This document shows, in pieces, positions 26,338 through 34,609 of a DNA stretch of 64,000 nucleotides. Under the pieces are notes generated by a model. That model did not search any database and was not told the DNA's origin. It was given only the letters and a program-made list of their open reading frames with translations. The stretch is from positions 2,170,001-2,234,000 of the forward strand of contig NZ_CP032317.1 in the NCBI RefSeq assembly GCF_003574965.1. Reading direction: 5' to 3'. The stretch comes from Hymenobacter oligotrophus. GTDB taxonomy: Bacteria; Bacteroidota; Bacteroidia; Cytophagales; Hymenobacteraceae. The translations under genes were made by a program, and so were the position numbers. Within the stretch, counting starts at the first letter, position 1. Each line of letters opens with the position of its first letter.

Positions 26338-27467
26338 CGGGAGGGGTTGCGGTAGAGCACTAACGAGGCTGTCAGGAGAAAGTAGGCAAAAAAATACCCC
26401 GCATCCAGCGCCGGGAACAACCACAGCGGTTGCCGGTCGTGGAGGCGGCGGCTGGCCTGCGCGTACGTAGCAAGTGCTGTCGAGGTTCGGACAACCCATG
26501 CCCCTGCAAGCGCTACCCATTCAGGATCAGGCACTACAAATGCCGCCAGAGTTGCGAGATAAAATAAGCCGTTGGCTAAGATAAAGGTTCCAATCCGAAG
26601 TCGGTCGGCAAATCGGTACCGATTGCCGGCGGCCATGTGGCGGCGCTTCTGGTGCCACCACTCCCGCCAGGTGGTTGGGGCGAGGCTCAGGGTTTGCGCT
26701 TCGGCCGCCGTAACGACGGCCGCTTGCCGCCCAAGTTGCACGGCATCCTGCACCAGCAAATCATCGTCGCCGCTGAGCTGCCTGATGTGCGAAGCGAAGC
26801 CTTTGGTGGCCATAAAGGTTTGCTTGGTGTAGGCCAGGTTGCGGCCCACGCCCATGTAAGGCAGGCCGCGTTCGGCAAAGCCTAGGTACTGCAAGCCGGT
26901 CAGCAGCGTTTCGAAGCGCACGAGTTTGTTCAGCAGCCCGGGGGCCTCGGCGTAGGGCCCGTAGCCCAGCACCAAATCGGCGCCTGTATCGAAGCCGCGC
27001 GCCATGTGGCGCAGCCACTGGTACGAGGTGGGCACGCAGTCGGCGTCGGTGAAGAGCAGGTACGGGTAACGGGCCACCTTAACACCTAGGGTGAGGGCAT
27101 ACTTTTTGGGAGCCAGGTTGTTGGGCGTGCGCTCCACGGTCACGAGGCGCACGTTGGGGTAGTACTGCGTGAGCTGCTGCGCGTATAGAACGGTTTCGTC
27201 GTCGGAGCGGTCGTCGATGAGCACTACCTCGAACCGCTCGTACTCCTGGTTAAGCAGCGCCGGCATTAGCTGCCGAAGCTGATCGGCCGCGTTGCGGGCC
27301 GCCACCACAATGGACACCGGATGCTCCGCTTCGTGGGCGGCGTCGGGCTCCTGGGTTTCGGCTACGCGGCGGCGCCCAAACGGCCAGAAGTAATACACCG
27401 CATACCACAATTGCACCGCCACGCACAGCACAAGCAGCCAGGAAACGGGCGATAAGTGAAAAGGCAA
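26328..27467 (-). CDS. Family 2 glycosyltransferase, membrane anchored
   Basis: A 379-residue GT-A fold glycosyltransferase. A membrane segment at about 5-30 precedes the catalytic domain (PVSIVVAARNAADQL, FEVVLIDDRSDDET, and the metal-binding DxD-like motif in LLFTDADCVP). GDDDLLVQDAV and KRRHMAAGNRYRF resemble the QxxRW-type region of processive GT2 enzymes, though the usual Q..RW is replaced. At least two further membrane segments close the protein. The donor and acceptor are unknown. A TACTTTTG box lies 31 bases upstream. It overlaps the sigma-factor gene by 10 bases. Confidence 0.88.
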   Translation of the reverse strand: MPFHLSPVSWLLVLCVAVQLWYAVYYFWPFGRRRVAETQEPDAAHEAEHPVSIVVAARNAADQLRQLMPALLNQEYERFEVVLIDDRSDDETVLYAQQLTQYYPNVRLVTVERTPNNLAPKKYALTLGVKVARYPYLLFTDADCVPTSYQWLRHMARGFDTGADLVLGYGPYAEAPGLLNKLVRFETLLTGLQYLGFAERGLPYMGVGRNLAYTKQTFMATKGFASHIRQLSGDDDLLVQDAVQLGRQAAVVTAAEAQTLSLAPTTWREWWHQKRRHMAAGNRYRFADRLRIGTFILANGLFYLATLAAFVVPDPEWVALAGAWVVRTSTALATYAQASRRLHDRQPLWLFPALDAGYFFAYFLLTASLVLYRNPSRWK

Positions 27468-27498
27468 GGCAGGTGCGGGGTTAGTGGTATTCGGCGGG

Positions 27499-27506
27499 CA
27501 AAAGTA
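27499..27506 (-). promoter_or_regulatory. Promoter -7 box (TACTTTTG) for the glycosyltransferase-sigma operon
   Basis: TAnnTTTG on the minus strand, 31 bases before the start at 27467. Confidence 0.6.
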
Positions 27507-27543
27507 GCCATTCCGAGGCGAGGCACGAACCGCCCATACGGGT

Positions 27544-27551
27544 TACCTTTG
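27544..27551 (+). promoter_or_regulatory. Promoter -7 box (TACCTTTG) upstream of tgt
   Basis: TAnnTTTG match 159 bases before the tgt start, which implies a long leader if used. It is divergent to the box at 27499. Confidence 0.5.
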
Positions 27552-27710
27552 CGGCTTGTTTAGCCTGCGGCCGCAGGTGCCCACTTGTGCTGATGCCTTC
27601 GGCTGGATACCCCCGAGCAGCTTGCCTGCCAACTGCCTGAGCTGTTGGTGGTGCCGGCACCTAGGGATGGTGCACTACTGGCGCCAGTACCGCTTGCCAT
27701 TTTTCTTCGC

Positions 27711-28841
27711 ATGACTTTCGACCTCGTCGCTCACGATCCGCAAACCAAAGCCCGCGCCGGTGTGCTCACCACCGACCACGGCACCATCCAGACGCCCATT
27801 TTTATGCCCGTGGGCACGGCGGGCTCGGTAAAAGCCGTGCACCAGCGCGAAGTCAAGGAGGACATCAACGCCCAAATTATTCTGGGCAATACCTACCACC
27901 TGTACCTGCGCCCCGGCCTCGATACGCTGCGGAAAGCCGGCGGCCTGCACAAGTTCAACGGCTGGGACAGGCCCATCCTGACCGACTCGGGCGGCTACCA
28001 GGTGTACTCGCTCAGCGAAACGCGCAAGATCAAAGAGGAAGGCGTGAAGTTCCGCTCGCACATCGACGGCTCGCACCACTTGTTCACGCCCGAGGGCGTA
28101 ATGGACATTCAGCGCGTTATCGGGGCCGATATCATTATGGCGTTCGACGAATGCACGCCCTGGCCCTGCGAGTACGACTACGCCCGCAAGTCGATGGACA
28201 TGACGCACCGCTGGCTGAAGCGCTGCATCGAGCGTATCGATAGCACCGAACCGCTCTACGGCTACGAGCAGCAGCTTTTTCCGATTGTGCAGGGCAGCAC
28301 TTTCCGGGATTTGCGCAAGCAATCGGCCGAGTTTATTGCCGCGCAAGGCCGCGCCGGCAACGCCATTGGCGGCCTGAGCGTGGGCGAACCGGCCGAGCTG
28401 ATGTACGAAATGACGGAGCTCTGCTGCGACATTTTGCCCGCCGACAAGCCGCGCTACCTGATGGGCGTGGGCACGCCGGCCAACATCCTGGAGAACATTG
28501 CCCTAGGTGTGGATATGTTCGACTGCGTGCTGCCCACCCGCAACGCCCGCAACGGCATGCTGTTCACCACGCAGGGCATCATCAACATCAAGAACAAGAA
28601 GTGGGAGCAGGACTTCTCCCCCATCGACGAAGAACTCGGTGGCTACGCCAGCACGTTCTACTCCAAATCGTACGTGCGCCATTTGTTTCACGCCAGCGAG
28701 TACCTGGCAGGGATGGTGTCCTCGGTGCACAACCTCACCTTCTATCTGTGGCTGGTGCGCAACGCCCGCGAGCAAATCCTGGCCGGCACCTTCCGCGAGT
28801 GGAAGGAGAAAATGGTGAAGCAGCTGATGGTAAGGCTATGA
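27711..28841 (+). CDS. tgt: tRNA-guanine (queuine) transglycosylase, lacking the cysteine zinc site
   Basis: A 376-residue enzyme that exchanges guanine 34 for the queuosine precursor preQ1 in tRNAs with GUN anticodons. The substrate site (LTDSGGYQVYSL), GGLSVGEPAELM and the nucleophile region MFDCVLPTRNARNG are intact. The C-terminal zinc site of the E. coli enzyme (C-x-C-x2-C...H) is absent: the aligned stretch reads EELGGYASTFYSKSYVRHLFH, with only the His kept. This looks like a Bacteroidota trait rather than damage, because the fold around it is well conserved. Start MTFDLVAHD at 27711. The stop TGA runs straight into a heptad-repeat spacer. Confidence 0.95.
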   Translation: MTFDLVAHDPQTKARAGVLTTDHGTIQTPIFMPVGTAGSVKAVHQREVKEDINAQIILGNTYHLYLRPGLDTLRKAGGLHKFNGWDRPILTDSGGYQVYSLSETRKIKEEGVKFRSHIDGSHHLFTPEGVMDIQRVIGADIIMAFDECTPWPCEYDYARKSMDMTHRWLKRCIERIDSTEPLYGYEQQLFPIVQGSTFRDLRKQSAEFIAAQGRAGNAIGGLSVGEPAELMYEMTELCCDILPADKPRYLMGVGTPANILENIALGVDMFDCVLPTRNARNGMLFTTQGIINIKNKKWEQDFSPIDEELGGYASTFYSKSYVRHLFHASEYLAGMVSSVHNLTFYLWLVRNAREQILAGTFREWKEKMVKQLMVRL

Positions 28842-28923
28842 GTTTTCAGTTGTCAGTTTTTCGTTGTCCGTTCGTTCTGGCATCCATCACTGACAACCAA
28901 CAACGATCAACTGACAACTAACC
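28841..28923. repeat. Heptad-repeat spacer filling the tgt to LptF/G gap
   Basis: The whole gap is 7-base units. AGTTTTC, AGTTGTC, AGTTTTT, CGTTGTC and CGTTCGT lie at 28841-28875, and ACTGACA, ACCAACA, ACGATCA, ACTGACA and ACTAACC at 28889-28923. The second set is roughly the reverse complement of the first (11-bp exact pair AGTTGTCAGTT/AACTGACAACT). Confidence 0.8.
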
Positions 28924-28926
28924 CGC

Positions 28927-30006
28927 ATGCTCCGGCTCCTCGATAAATACGTCCTAGGTAAAATGCTCACCACCTTCATCTTCACAGTGGTGGTGCTGGT
29001 GATGGTGATATGCGTGATTGACTTCACGGAGAAAAACGACGACTTCATCAAGCACAACCTAGGGGCGGGCAAGATCATCACGGAGTATTACCTAAACCTA
29101 TTCCCCTACTACGCCAACCTGCTCTCGCCCATCACGGTGTTTATTGCTACGGTGCTGGTTACGGCGCGGTTGGCGGCTCGCACCGAGATTGTGGCCATTC
29201 TGGCCTCGGGCGTGAGTTTCCGGCGGTTTCTGCTGCCTTATGTTATGGGCGGCGGCATTATCGGGCTGGCCACGTTTGGGCTGATTGGCTGGGTTATTCC
29301 GCTGGCCAACAAACCGCGCGTGGCCTTCGAGCGGAAATACGTCAAGAACCCCTACCGTTTTCAGGGGCGCAACGTGCACATCAAAATTGGCCCGCAGCAC
29401 TACGCTTACCTCGAGAGTTACGACAACGTGAGCAACGTGGGCTACCGTTTTGCGCTGGAAACCATTGAGGGTACCATGCTCAAGCGCCGCATGTCGGCCG
29501 AGGCCATCAGTTGGGACTCCACCAAAAAAGCCTGGCACCTTACGCCGCAGGTGGTGCGCACCATCAACGGCGACAAGGAAACCCTGAAGGTTTTTCCGGC
29601 CCGCGACACCACCCTGAACCTGTACCCTAAAGACTTCGCCAGCACTTTTAAGCTAGCCGAAACGCTTACCCTGCCCGAGCTGCAAAACCTGATTCAGGAG
29701 AAAGTAAACCGCGGCGCCAGCGACACCGAGATTTACCTGGTGGAGCGCGCCGAACGCTACGCCTACCCCTTCGCCATCGTTATCCTGACGGTGATTGGCG
29801 TAATCATGAGTGCCCGCAAATCGCGCACCGGCGTGGGCGGCCAAATTGCCCTAGGTTTCGTGCTGGCCTTCATCTACATCGGCTTTGTTATCCTGAGCCG
29901 CAACCTGGCTTTGGTGGGCGATATGCCGCCAATGCTGGCCGCCTGGGTGCCCAATATTGTGTTCACCAGCATCGGGCTGGTGCTCTATAAGTTTATTCCG
30001 CGCTAA
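28927..30006 (+). CDS. LptF/LptG (YjgP/YjgQ) family lipopolysaccharide export permease
   Basis: A 359-residue inner-membrane permease of the Lpt system that draws LPS from the inner membrane. The family layout is visible: LLDKYVLGKMLTTFIFTVVVLVMV (TM1), a second pair of segments around LSPITVFIATVLV, the coupling-helix area RTEIVAILASGVSFRRFL, a periplasmic beta-jellyroll (about 130-260), and three C-terminal segments (YAYPFAIVILTVIGVIMS onward). Bacteroidota carry paired LptF and LptG genes that look alike, so I do not choose between them. The DMT gene follows after 55 bases, probably in the same transcript. Confidence 0.92.
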   Translation: MLRLLDKYVLGKMLTTFIFTVVVLVMVICVIDFTEKNDDFIKHNLGAGKIITEYYLNLFPYYANLLSPITVFIATVLVTARLAARTEIVAILASGVSFRRFLLPYVMGGGIIGLATFGLIGWVIPLANKPRVAFERKYVKNPYRFQGRNVHIKIGPQHYAYLESYDNVSNVGYRFALETIEGTMLKRRMSAEAISWDSTKKAWHLTPQVVRTINGDKETLKVFPARDTTLNLYPKDFASTFKLAETLTLPELQNLIQEKVNRGASDTEIYLVERAERYAYPFAIVILTVIGVIMSARKSRTGVGGQIALGFVLAFIYIGFVILSRNLALVGDMPPMLAAWVPNIVFTSIGLVLYKFIPR

Positions 30007-30061
30007 CCGCCAAGTGTCAGCCTGCGGCCCCAGGTTGCCGGCTGGCGCCATCCCCACCACC

Positions 30062-30982
30062 ATGCTCAAAGACTACCTTCGCCTCCACTTTATCGTGTTT
30101 TTGTGGGGCTTTACGGCCATTCTGGGCAAGCTGATTTCGCTGCCGCCCGTGGAACTGGTGTTTTACCGCACACTCATTGCCTCGGTGGGCCTAGCCATTC
30201 TGCTGGTTTCGCGCAAGCAGGAATGGCGGGTATCGCGGGGGCAGGCGTTGCGGCTGTTGGGCGTGGGGGCAATGGTGGCCGTGCACTGGATTACCTTCTT
30301 TCTGGCGGCGCGGCTATCGTCGGTAAGCGTGTGTTTGGCCGGCATGGCTACGCTCGCACTCTGGACGTCGATACTGGAGCCGCTGATTTTGCGCAAGCGC
30401 TTCGAGGCCTACGAAATCGTGCTGGGCTTGGTGGCCATGGTCGGTTTGTACCTGGTGTCGCAAGCCGAGTTCGATCAACTACTTGGCCTAGGTGTAGCAG
30501 TGTTTTCGGCGGGCCTGAGTGCGTTGTTCAGCGTGTTCAATGCCAAGCTTACCAAGCAGCACCCGCCCTTGCGCTTAACATTTTACGAGATGAGCGGCGC
30601 TTGCCTGAGCATTGCCTTGTTCCTGATTGTCAGGCCGGGCTTTGGCGGCGAGCTGCCGCAACTCGCCCCTACCCTGCTCGACTGGTTGTGGCTGCTGATA
30701 CTGGCCGGCGTATGCACTGTGTATGCGTTTTCTGCTTCGGTGGAGCTGCAGCAGCGCCTGTCGGCCTTTTCGCTCAACCTTACCGTGAACCTGGAGCCCG
30801 TGTACGGCATTGCCTTGGCTGTGCTCATCTTCGGTAGCCAGGAGAAAATGTCGACGGGCTTTTACCTCGGCACGGTCATTATCCTGTTGAGCGTGCTGGT
30901 GCACCCGGTTATCGACCAGTGGGTGCGCCGGCGCCGCGCGGCCTCACAGCTGCCCATCCCACACGAGGAAGTCGCCGGTTAA
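30062..30982 (+). CDS. DMT-superfamily (EamA) transporter
   Basis: A 306-residue membrane protein with about ten hydrophobic segments in two EamA repeats. The first begins LHFIVFLWGFTAILGKL and the second near LLGLGVAVFSAGLSALFSVFNAKL; NLEPVYGIALAVLIFGS is the typical late motif. Such carriers export amino acids or metabolites, or recycle nucleotide sugars; the substrate cannot be read here. The last 39 bases overlap the 3' end of the convergent ispE gene. Start ATG at 30062. Confidence 0.9.
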   Translation: MLKDYLRLHFIVFLWGFTAILGKLISLPPVELVFYRTLIASVGLAILLVSRKQEWRVSRGQALRLLGVGAMVAVHWITFFLAARLSSVSVCLAGMATLALWTSILEPLILRKRFEAYEIVLGLVAMVGLYLVSQAEFDQLLGLGVAVFSAGLSALFSVFNAKLTKQHPPLRLTFYEMSGACLSIALFLIVRPGFGGELPQLAPTLLDWLWLLILAGVCTVYAFSASVELQQRLSAFSLNLTVNLEPVYGIALAVLIFGSQEKMSTGFYLGTVIILLSVLVHPVIDQWVRRRRAASQLPIPHEEVAG

Positions 30983-31765
30983 GGCCATGCTCGGCGGCAG
31001 CGGCTGCCCTGGCCACAACCCAAATACCGCCGACCCCGAGCCCGACAGGCTAGCGTAGGCGGCACCGGCAGCATAAAGCTGCTGCTTCAGCTCATCGAGC
31101 AGCGGATACCTAGGCGCCAGCGAGGCCTCAAAATCGTTTACCACCGTGTGGCGCCACGTTTCGATGGGGCCGCTGAGCGCCGTGCGCAAGTCGTGGGCGG
31201 GTGCTTTGGGCTTTACGCCCGCGTAGGCCTCGGCCGTGCTGATGTGCAGGTTGGGATAAATAACCTTGCAAGCCGTGCCCGCGAGTTGCGGCAACGGCAA
31301 GGGCGTTAGCTCGTCGCCGCGACCTAGGGCTAAGGCCGGTTGGTTGCGCACGAAGAAGGCACAATCCGAACCGAGGCGGCGGGCGTAGGCTTCCAGCTGG
31401 TCGTCGGTCAGCCCTAGGTCGAGCACCGTGTTCAGCGCCTTTAGGGCAAAGGCAGCATCGCCCGAACCACCACCTAGGCCGGCGCCAATGGGCACTACTT
31501 TGTGCAGGTGCATTTGCACGGCCGGCACCTCCGGAAAGTCGGCTTTTAGCAGCTCGTAGGCCCGAATGCACAGGTTGGTGGCCGGGTCGCCGGGGATGGG
31601 GCGGCCGGTAAGCGCCAGCGAGGTTTCGGCAGTGCTGGGCAGTACCTCCAGCGCATCGCACCACGGCAGCGGTACCATGGCGGTTTCGAGCGTATGAAAG
31701 CCATCGGGGCGGCGTTCGGTGATGTGCAGCCCTAGGTTGAGCTTGGCGTTGGGGAAGACGAGCAT
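30944..31765 (-). CDS. ispE: 4-diphosphocytidyl-2-C-methyl-D-erythritol kinase
   Basis: A 273-residue GHMP kinase of the MEP isoprenoid pathway. It phosphorylates CDP-methylerythritol at O2. Motifs: N-terminal FPNAKLNLGLHITERRPDGFH, the ATP-binding glycine loop PIGAGLGGGSGDAA, and the C-terminal SLSGSGSAVFGLW. MLVFPNAKLN at 31765 is the right start because it opens the beta strand that begins the family. Its 3' end overlaps the convergent DMT gene by 39 bases. Confidence 0.96.
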   Translation of the reverse strand: MLVFPNAKLNLGLHITERRPDGFHTLETAMVPLPWCDALEVLPSTAETSLALTGRPIPGDPATNLCIRAYELLKADFPEVPAVQMHLHKVVPIGAGLGGGSGDAAFALKALNTVLDLGLTDDQLEAYARRLGSDCAFFVRNQPALALGRGDELTPLPLPQLAGTACKVIYPNLHISTAEAYAGVKPKAPAHDLRTALSGPIETWRHTVVNDFEASLAPRYPLLDELKQQLYAAGAAYASLSGSGSAVFGLWPGQPLPPSMALTGDFLVWDGQL

Positions 31766-31864
31766 GGCCACAAAGCAACAACGCAGCAGCCATACCTGCA
31801 CGCAATCGGCCCGATGAAAAGCTTGCGCGTAACTTGCACTGGGTTTTATCCGCACCCGCGCTGC

Positions 31865-32527
31865 ATGTCTGCTTCTGCTGCATCTACTGGCTGGTACCGC
31901 ACTTGGGGCAAACGCCTGCTCGATGTGCTGCTGGCCGCGCCGCTGCTACTGCTGGCGCTGCCAATACTGGCCGTTGCTGCCGTGTTGCTGAAGTGCCAGC
32001 CCGGAAGTGGCCGCGTACTGTTTCGGCACCAACGCCCGGGGTTGCACGGCCGCCTGTTTACGCTTTATAAGCTGCAAACCATGAAGGACGAGCGCGACGC
32101 CCAGGGCCAGTTATTACCCGATGCCCAGCGCCTCACGCGCCTAGGTCGCTGGCTGCGCGCTTCTTCCGTCGACGAGCTGCCCCAGCTCTGGAACGTGCTG
32201 CGCGGCGACATTAGCTTGGTAGGCCCACGCCCCTTATTGCCCGAGTATCTGCCACTTTACTCAGCTCTGCAGGCCCGCCGCCACGAGGTGCGCCCCGGCA
32301 TTACGGGGTGGGCGCAGGTAAACGGCCGCAACGCCATCAGCTGGGAGCAAAAATTTGCCTTCGACGTGTGGTACGTCGAGCATCTCTCTTTTGCGCTCGA
32401 TTTACGTATTCTAGGGCTGACTGCCGCCCGCGTGCTAGGTGCCAAAGGCATTTCGGCGCCCGGGCAAGCCACCACCGAAGCCTTCCGGGGCTCGGCCTCA
32501 AGCTCTTCCGATTCTCCTGCCGCATGA
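31865..32527 (+). CDS. Sugar-phosphate transferase (PglC-type initiating glycosyltransferase)
   Basis: A 220-residue monotopic membrane transferase that would place a sugar-1-phosphate from a UDP-sugar onto undecaprenyl phosphate and so start glycan assembly. A single hydrophobic segment (LLDVLLAAPLLLLALPILAVAAVLL) is followed by the catalytic core: FTLYKLQTMKDERD, LTRLGRWLRASSVDELPQLWNVLRGDISLVGPRPL, then RPGITGWAQVNGRN. The length matches minimal PglC, not the longer WbaP/WcaJ type. It overlaps the next gene as ATGA. The donor is probably an N-acetylated diamino sugar, judging from its neighbours. Confidence 0.92.
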   Translation: MSASAASTGWYRTWGKRLLDVLLAAPLLLLALPILAVAAVLLKCQPGSGRVLFRHQRPGLHGRLFTLYKLQTMKDERDAQGQLLPDAQRLTRLGRWLRASSVDELPQLWNVLRGDISLVGPRPLLPEYLPLYSALQARRHEVRPGITGWAQVNGRNAISWEQKFAFDVWYVEHLSFALDLRILGLTAARVLGAKGISAPGQATTEAFRGSASSSSDSPAA

Positions 32528-33219
32528 CCCAGCTTTTCTTTTCTGAGTACGAAGACCCCGAGTTCACCGGCGTGCGGCCGCTCGTTATTGTTGGCGCGGG
32601 CGGCCTCGGCCGCGAAGTATTGCAGTTGGTGCGCCAGCTCAACGAAGTAGAGCAACGCTGGAACGTGCTGGGCTTTTACGACGATCAGCGGCCGGCCGAG
32701 GAGCGCGTGCACGAGCTGCCGTGGCTCGGTACCGTTGATGACCTGAACGCCACTGCCGACTCGGTGTACGTAGCCGTAGCCGTGGGCAGCAGCCGCAGCC
32801 GCGCCGCTGTAATCAGCCGCCTTACTTCGCCGCGCATTCATTTTGCCACGCTCGTGCACCCTTCGGTGCCGCTGCGCGCCTACCAACGCGTGCAGTTGGG
32901 CGCGGGCTGCATCATTTGCCAGGCCAGCATTCTTACCTGCGATATTCGCCTGGGCCGCCACGTGCTCGTCAACCTGGGCTGTACCATCGGCCACGATGCC
33001 GTGCTGGAGGATTTTTGCTCGCTGATGCCGCACGCCAACGTAGGCGGCGAGGCCTACCTCGAAACCGGCGTATACTTGGGCACCAACGCTACCGTTATCA
33101 ACCAAGTGCGGGTTGGCGCCGAAGCGGTGGTAGGCGCCGGTGCCGTAGTGGTGCGCGATTTGCCGGCCCGCTGTACCGCCGTGGGCGTGCCGGCTTCCGT
33201 CATCAAGCAGCGCGTTTGA
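32524..33219 (+). CDS. PglD/NeuD-type sugar O/N-acetyltransferase
   Basis: A 231-residue left-handed beta-helix acetyltransferase. The N-terminal Rossmann-like part (PLVIVGAGGLGREVLQLV) binds the sugar nucleotide. The C-terminal half consists of hexapeptide repeats (VQLGAGCIICQASILTCDIRLGRHVLVNLGCTIGHDAVLEDF split over several turns), with the likely catalytic His in IGHDA. PglD uses acetyl-CoA to acetylate UDP-4-amino-sugars. The ATGA overlap with the sugar transferase and the aminotransferase downstream support that role. Exact sugar unknown. Confidence 0.85.
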   Translation: MTQLFFSEYEDPEFTGVRPLVIVGAGGLGREVLQLVRQLNEVEQRWNVLGFYDDQRPAEERVHELPWLGTVDDLNATADSVYVAVAVGSSRSRAAVISRLTSPRIHFATLVHPSVPLRAYQRVQLGAGCIICQASILTCDIRLGRHVLVNLGCTIGHDAVLEDFCSLMPHANVGGEAYLETGVYLGTNATVINQVRVGAEAVVGAGAVVVRDLPARCTAVGVPASVIKQRV

Positions 33220-33279
33220 CGCGGCAGCTAGCCAGCTACTTGCCAGCCGCCGCACGTACATCTTCCCACGCCACGGGGT

Positions 33280-33287
33280 TATTTTTG
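33280..33287 (+). promoter_or_regulatory. Possible -7 box (TATTTTTG) for the aminotransferase gene
   Basis: TAnnTTTG match 68 bases before the ATG at 33356, within the 136-base gap after the acetyltransferase gene. Confidence 0.4.
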
Positions 33288-33355
33288 TCTGAATATTTCA
33301 CTTTGGGCTGCGTTGCGCGGCTTTGCTTTTGGGGTTGTTCCCATGCCCTCCTTTT

Positions 33356-34504
33356 ATGCGTAGCGACGAATACGACCGACTCTACCTTTCGCCGCCACAC
33401 CTGGGCCGCCACGAGCTGAATTACCTACACAAGGCCATCGAGGACAATTGGGTAGCCCCCGTTGGTCCGAACATCGACGGCTTCGAGCGCGACATTTGCC
33501 AGTATACCGGTGCGCAGCATTGCGTAGCCCTGAACTCGGGCACGGCGGCAATTCACCTAGGGCTTCAGTTGCTCGGCGTAGGCCCCGGCGACGAAGTGCT
33601 AGTACCCTCCTTTACGTTTGTGGCCACGGCGAACCCCGTGCGCTACCTGGGCGCCGAGCCCGTTTTCATCGACAGCGAAACCGACACCTGGAATATATGC
33701 CCCGGCTTGCTGCGCGAGGCTCTAACCGAACGCAGTCGCAGAGGCCGCCTGCCCAAAGCCATTGTGCTAGTGCACCTCTACGGCATGCCGGCCCGCCTGC
33801 CCGAGTTGCTGGCCATTGCGGCCGAATTTGGGGTGCCAGTGCTCGAAGATGCAGCCGAAGCCCTAGGTTCGACGTTTCAGAAACAGCCCCTGGGCACCTT
33901 CGGAGCAGTAGGCATTTTCTCCTTCAACGGCAACAAAATTATTACCACCAGCGGCGGCGGCGCCTTGGTTACCAACAAAAGCGAGTGGGCTCAGCAGGCG
34001 CGTTGGCTCGCCACCCAAGCCCGCGACGCCGCTCCGCATTACCAGCACTCAGCCGTAGGCTACAACTACCGCCTCAGCAACCTGCTGGCCGGCATCGGCC
34101 GCGGACAGATGGGGCTAATCGAAGACCGGGTAAAGCGTCGGCGTGAGATTTATGCGCAATACTGCGAGCTGCTAAAGCCATTGCCAGCCGTTCAGGTTGG
34201 GCCGGCCGAATTGCCCAATGCCCGCGCCAACCGCTGGCTTACCACCATATTGCTGCGCCCCGAGCATACCAACCTGAGTCCCGAAGAAGTACGCCAGCAC
34301 CTCGAAACCCACAACATCGAAGCGCGCCCGCTTTGGAAACCCCTGCACCTGCAGCCGCTATTTGCCGGCTGCGCAACCTACGGCGGCAGCGTTTGCGAAG
34401 ACCTCTTCAACCGTGGCCTTTGCCTCCCATCCGGCTCTGCTATGACGGACGCCCACGTGCGCCGGGTGATAAGTGCCTTAAAAGAAATACTACCTGCTGG
34501 ATAG
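33356..34504 (+). CDS. DegT/DnrJ/EryC1/StrS sugar aminotransferase (PglE-like)
   Basis: A 382-residue PLP enzyme that aminates a keto-sugar nucleotide. Family motifs: LNSGTAAIHLGLQLLG, DEVLVPSFTFVATANPV, LVHLYGMPA, VLEDAAEALGS, and the PLP lysine in SFNGNKIITTSGGGAL, followed by GYNYRLSNLLAGIGRGQM. Members with this opening (YLSPPHLGRHELNYLHKAIEDNW) act on UDP-4-keto-6-deoxy-GlcNAc. Together with the two genes before it, it outlines a bacillosamine-type pathway. The PglF-type dehydratase is not in this window. Start MRSDEYDRLYLS at 33356. Confidence 0.9.
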   Translation: MRSDEYDRLYLSPPHLGRHELNYLHKAIEDNWVAPVGPNIDGFERDICQYTGAQHCVALNSGTAAIHLGLQLLGVGPGDEVLVPSFTFVATANPVRYLGAEPVFIDSETDTWNICPGLLREALTERSRRGRLPKAIVLVHLYGMPARLPELLAIAAEFGVPVLEDAAEALGSTFQKQPLGTFGAVGIFSFNGNKIITTSGGGALVTNKSEWAQQARWLATQARDAAPHYQHSAVGYNYRLSNLLAGIGRGQMGLIEDRVKRRREIYAQYCELLKPLPAVQVGPAELPNARANRWLTTILLRPEHTNLSPEEVRQHLETHNIEARPLWKPLHLQPLFAGCATYGGSVCEDLFNRGLCLPSGSAMTDAHVRRVISALKEILPAG

Positions 34505-34554
34505 TTTAAGACCTGAGGATTGGTCTATTAAGTTCAATGAGGGGTACAAAGCAA

Positions 34555-34583
34555 ACGGGCCTGGCACAAAATGCCCGGCCCGT
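34555..34583. terminator. Imperfect hairpin between convergent genes
   Basis: Arms 34555-34566 and 34572-34583 pair with one mismatch. There is no clear T run. It lies between the convergent aminotransferase and cystathionine-synthase-type genes. Confidence 0.4.
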
Positions 34584-34609
34584 GGTATATAAACCTGTTC
34601 CGTTGCAAC

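Noticed and set aside
28841-28923. CRISPR or direct tandem repeat
   Set aside because: Units are 7 bases, degenerate and without spacers; they are heptad tracts.
32257-33261. 334-codon frame opposite the sugar transferase and acetyltransferase genes
   Set aside because: Spans two real genes on the other strand and has no motif.
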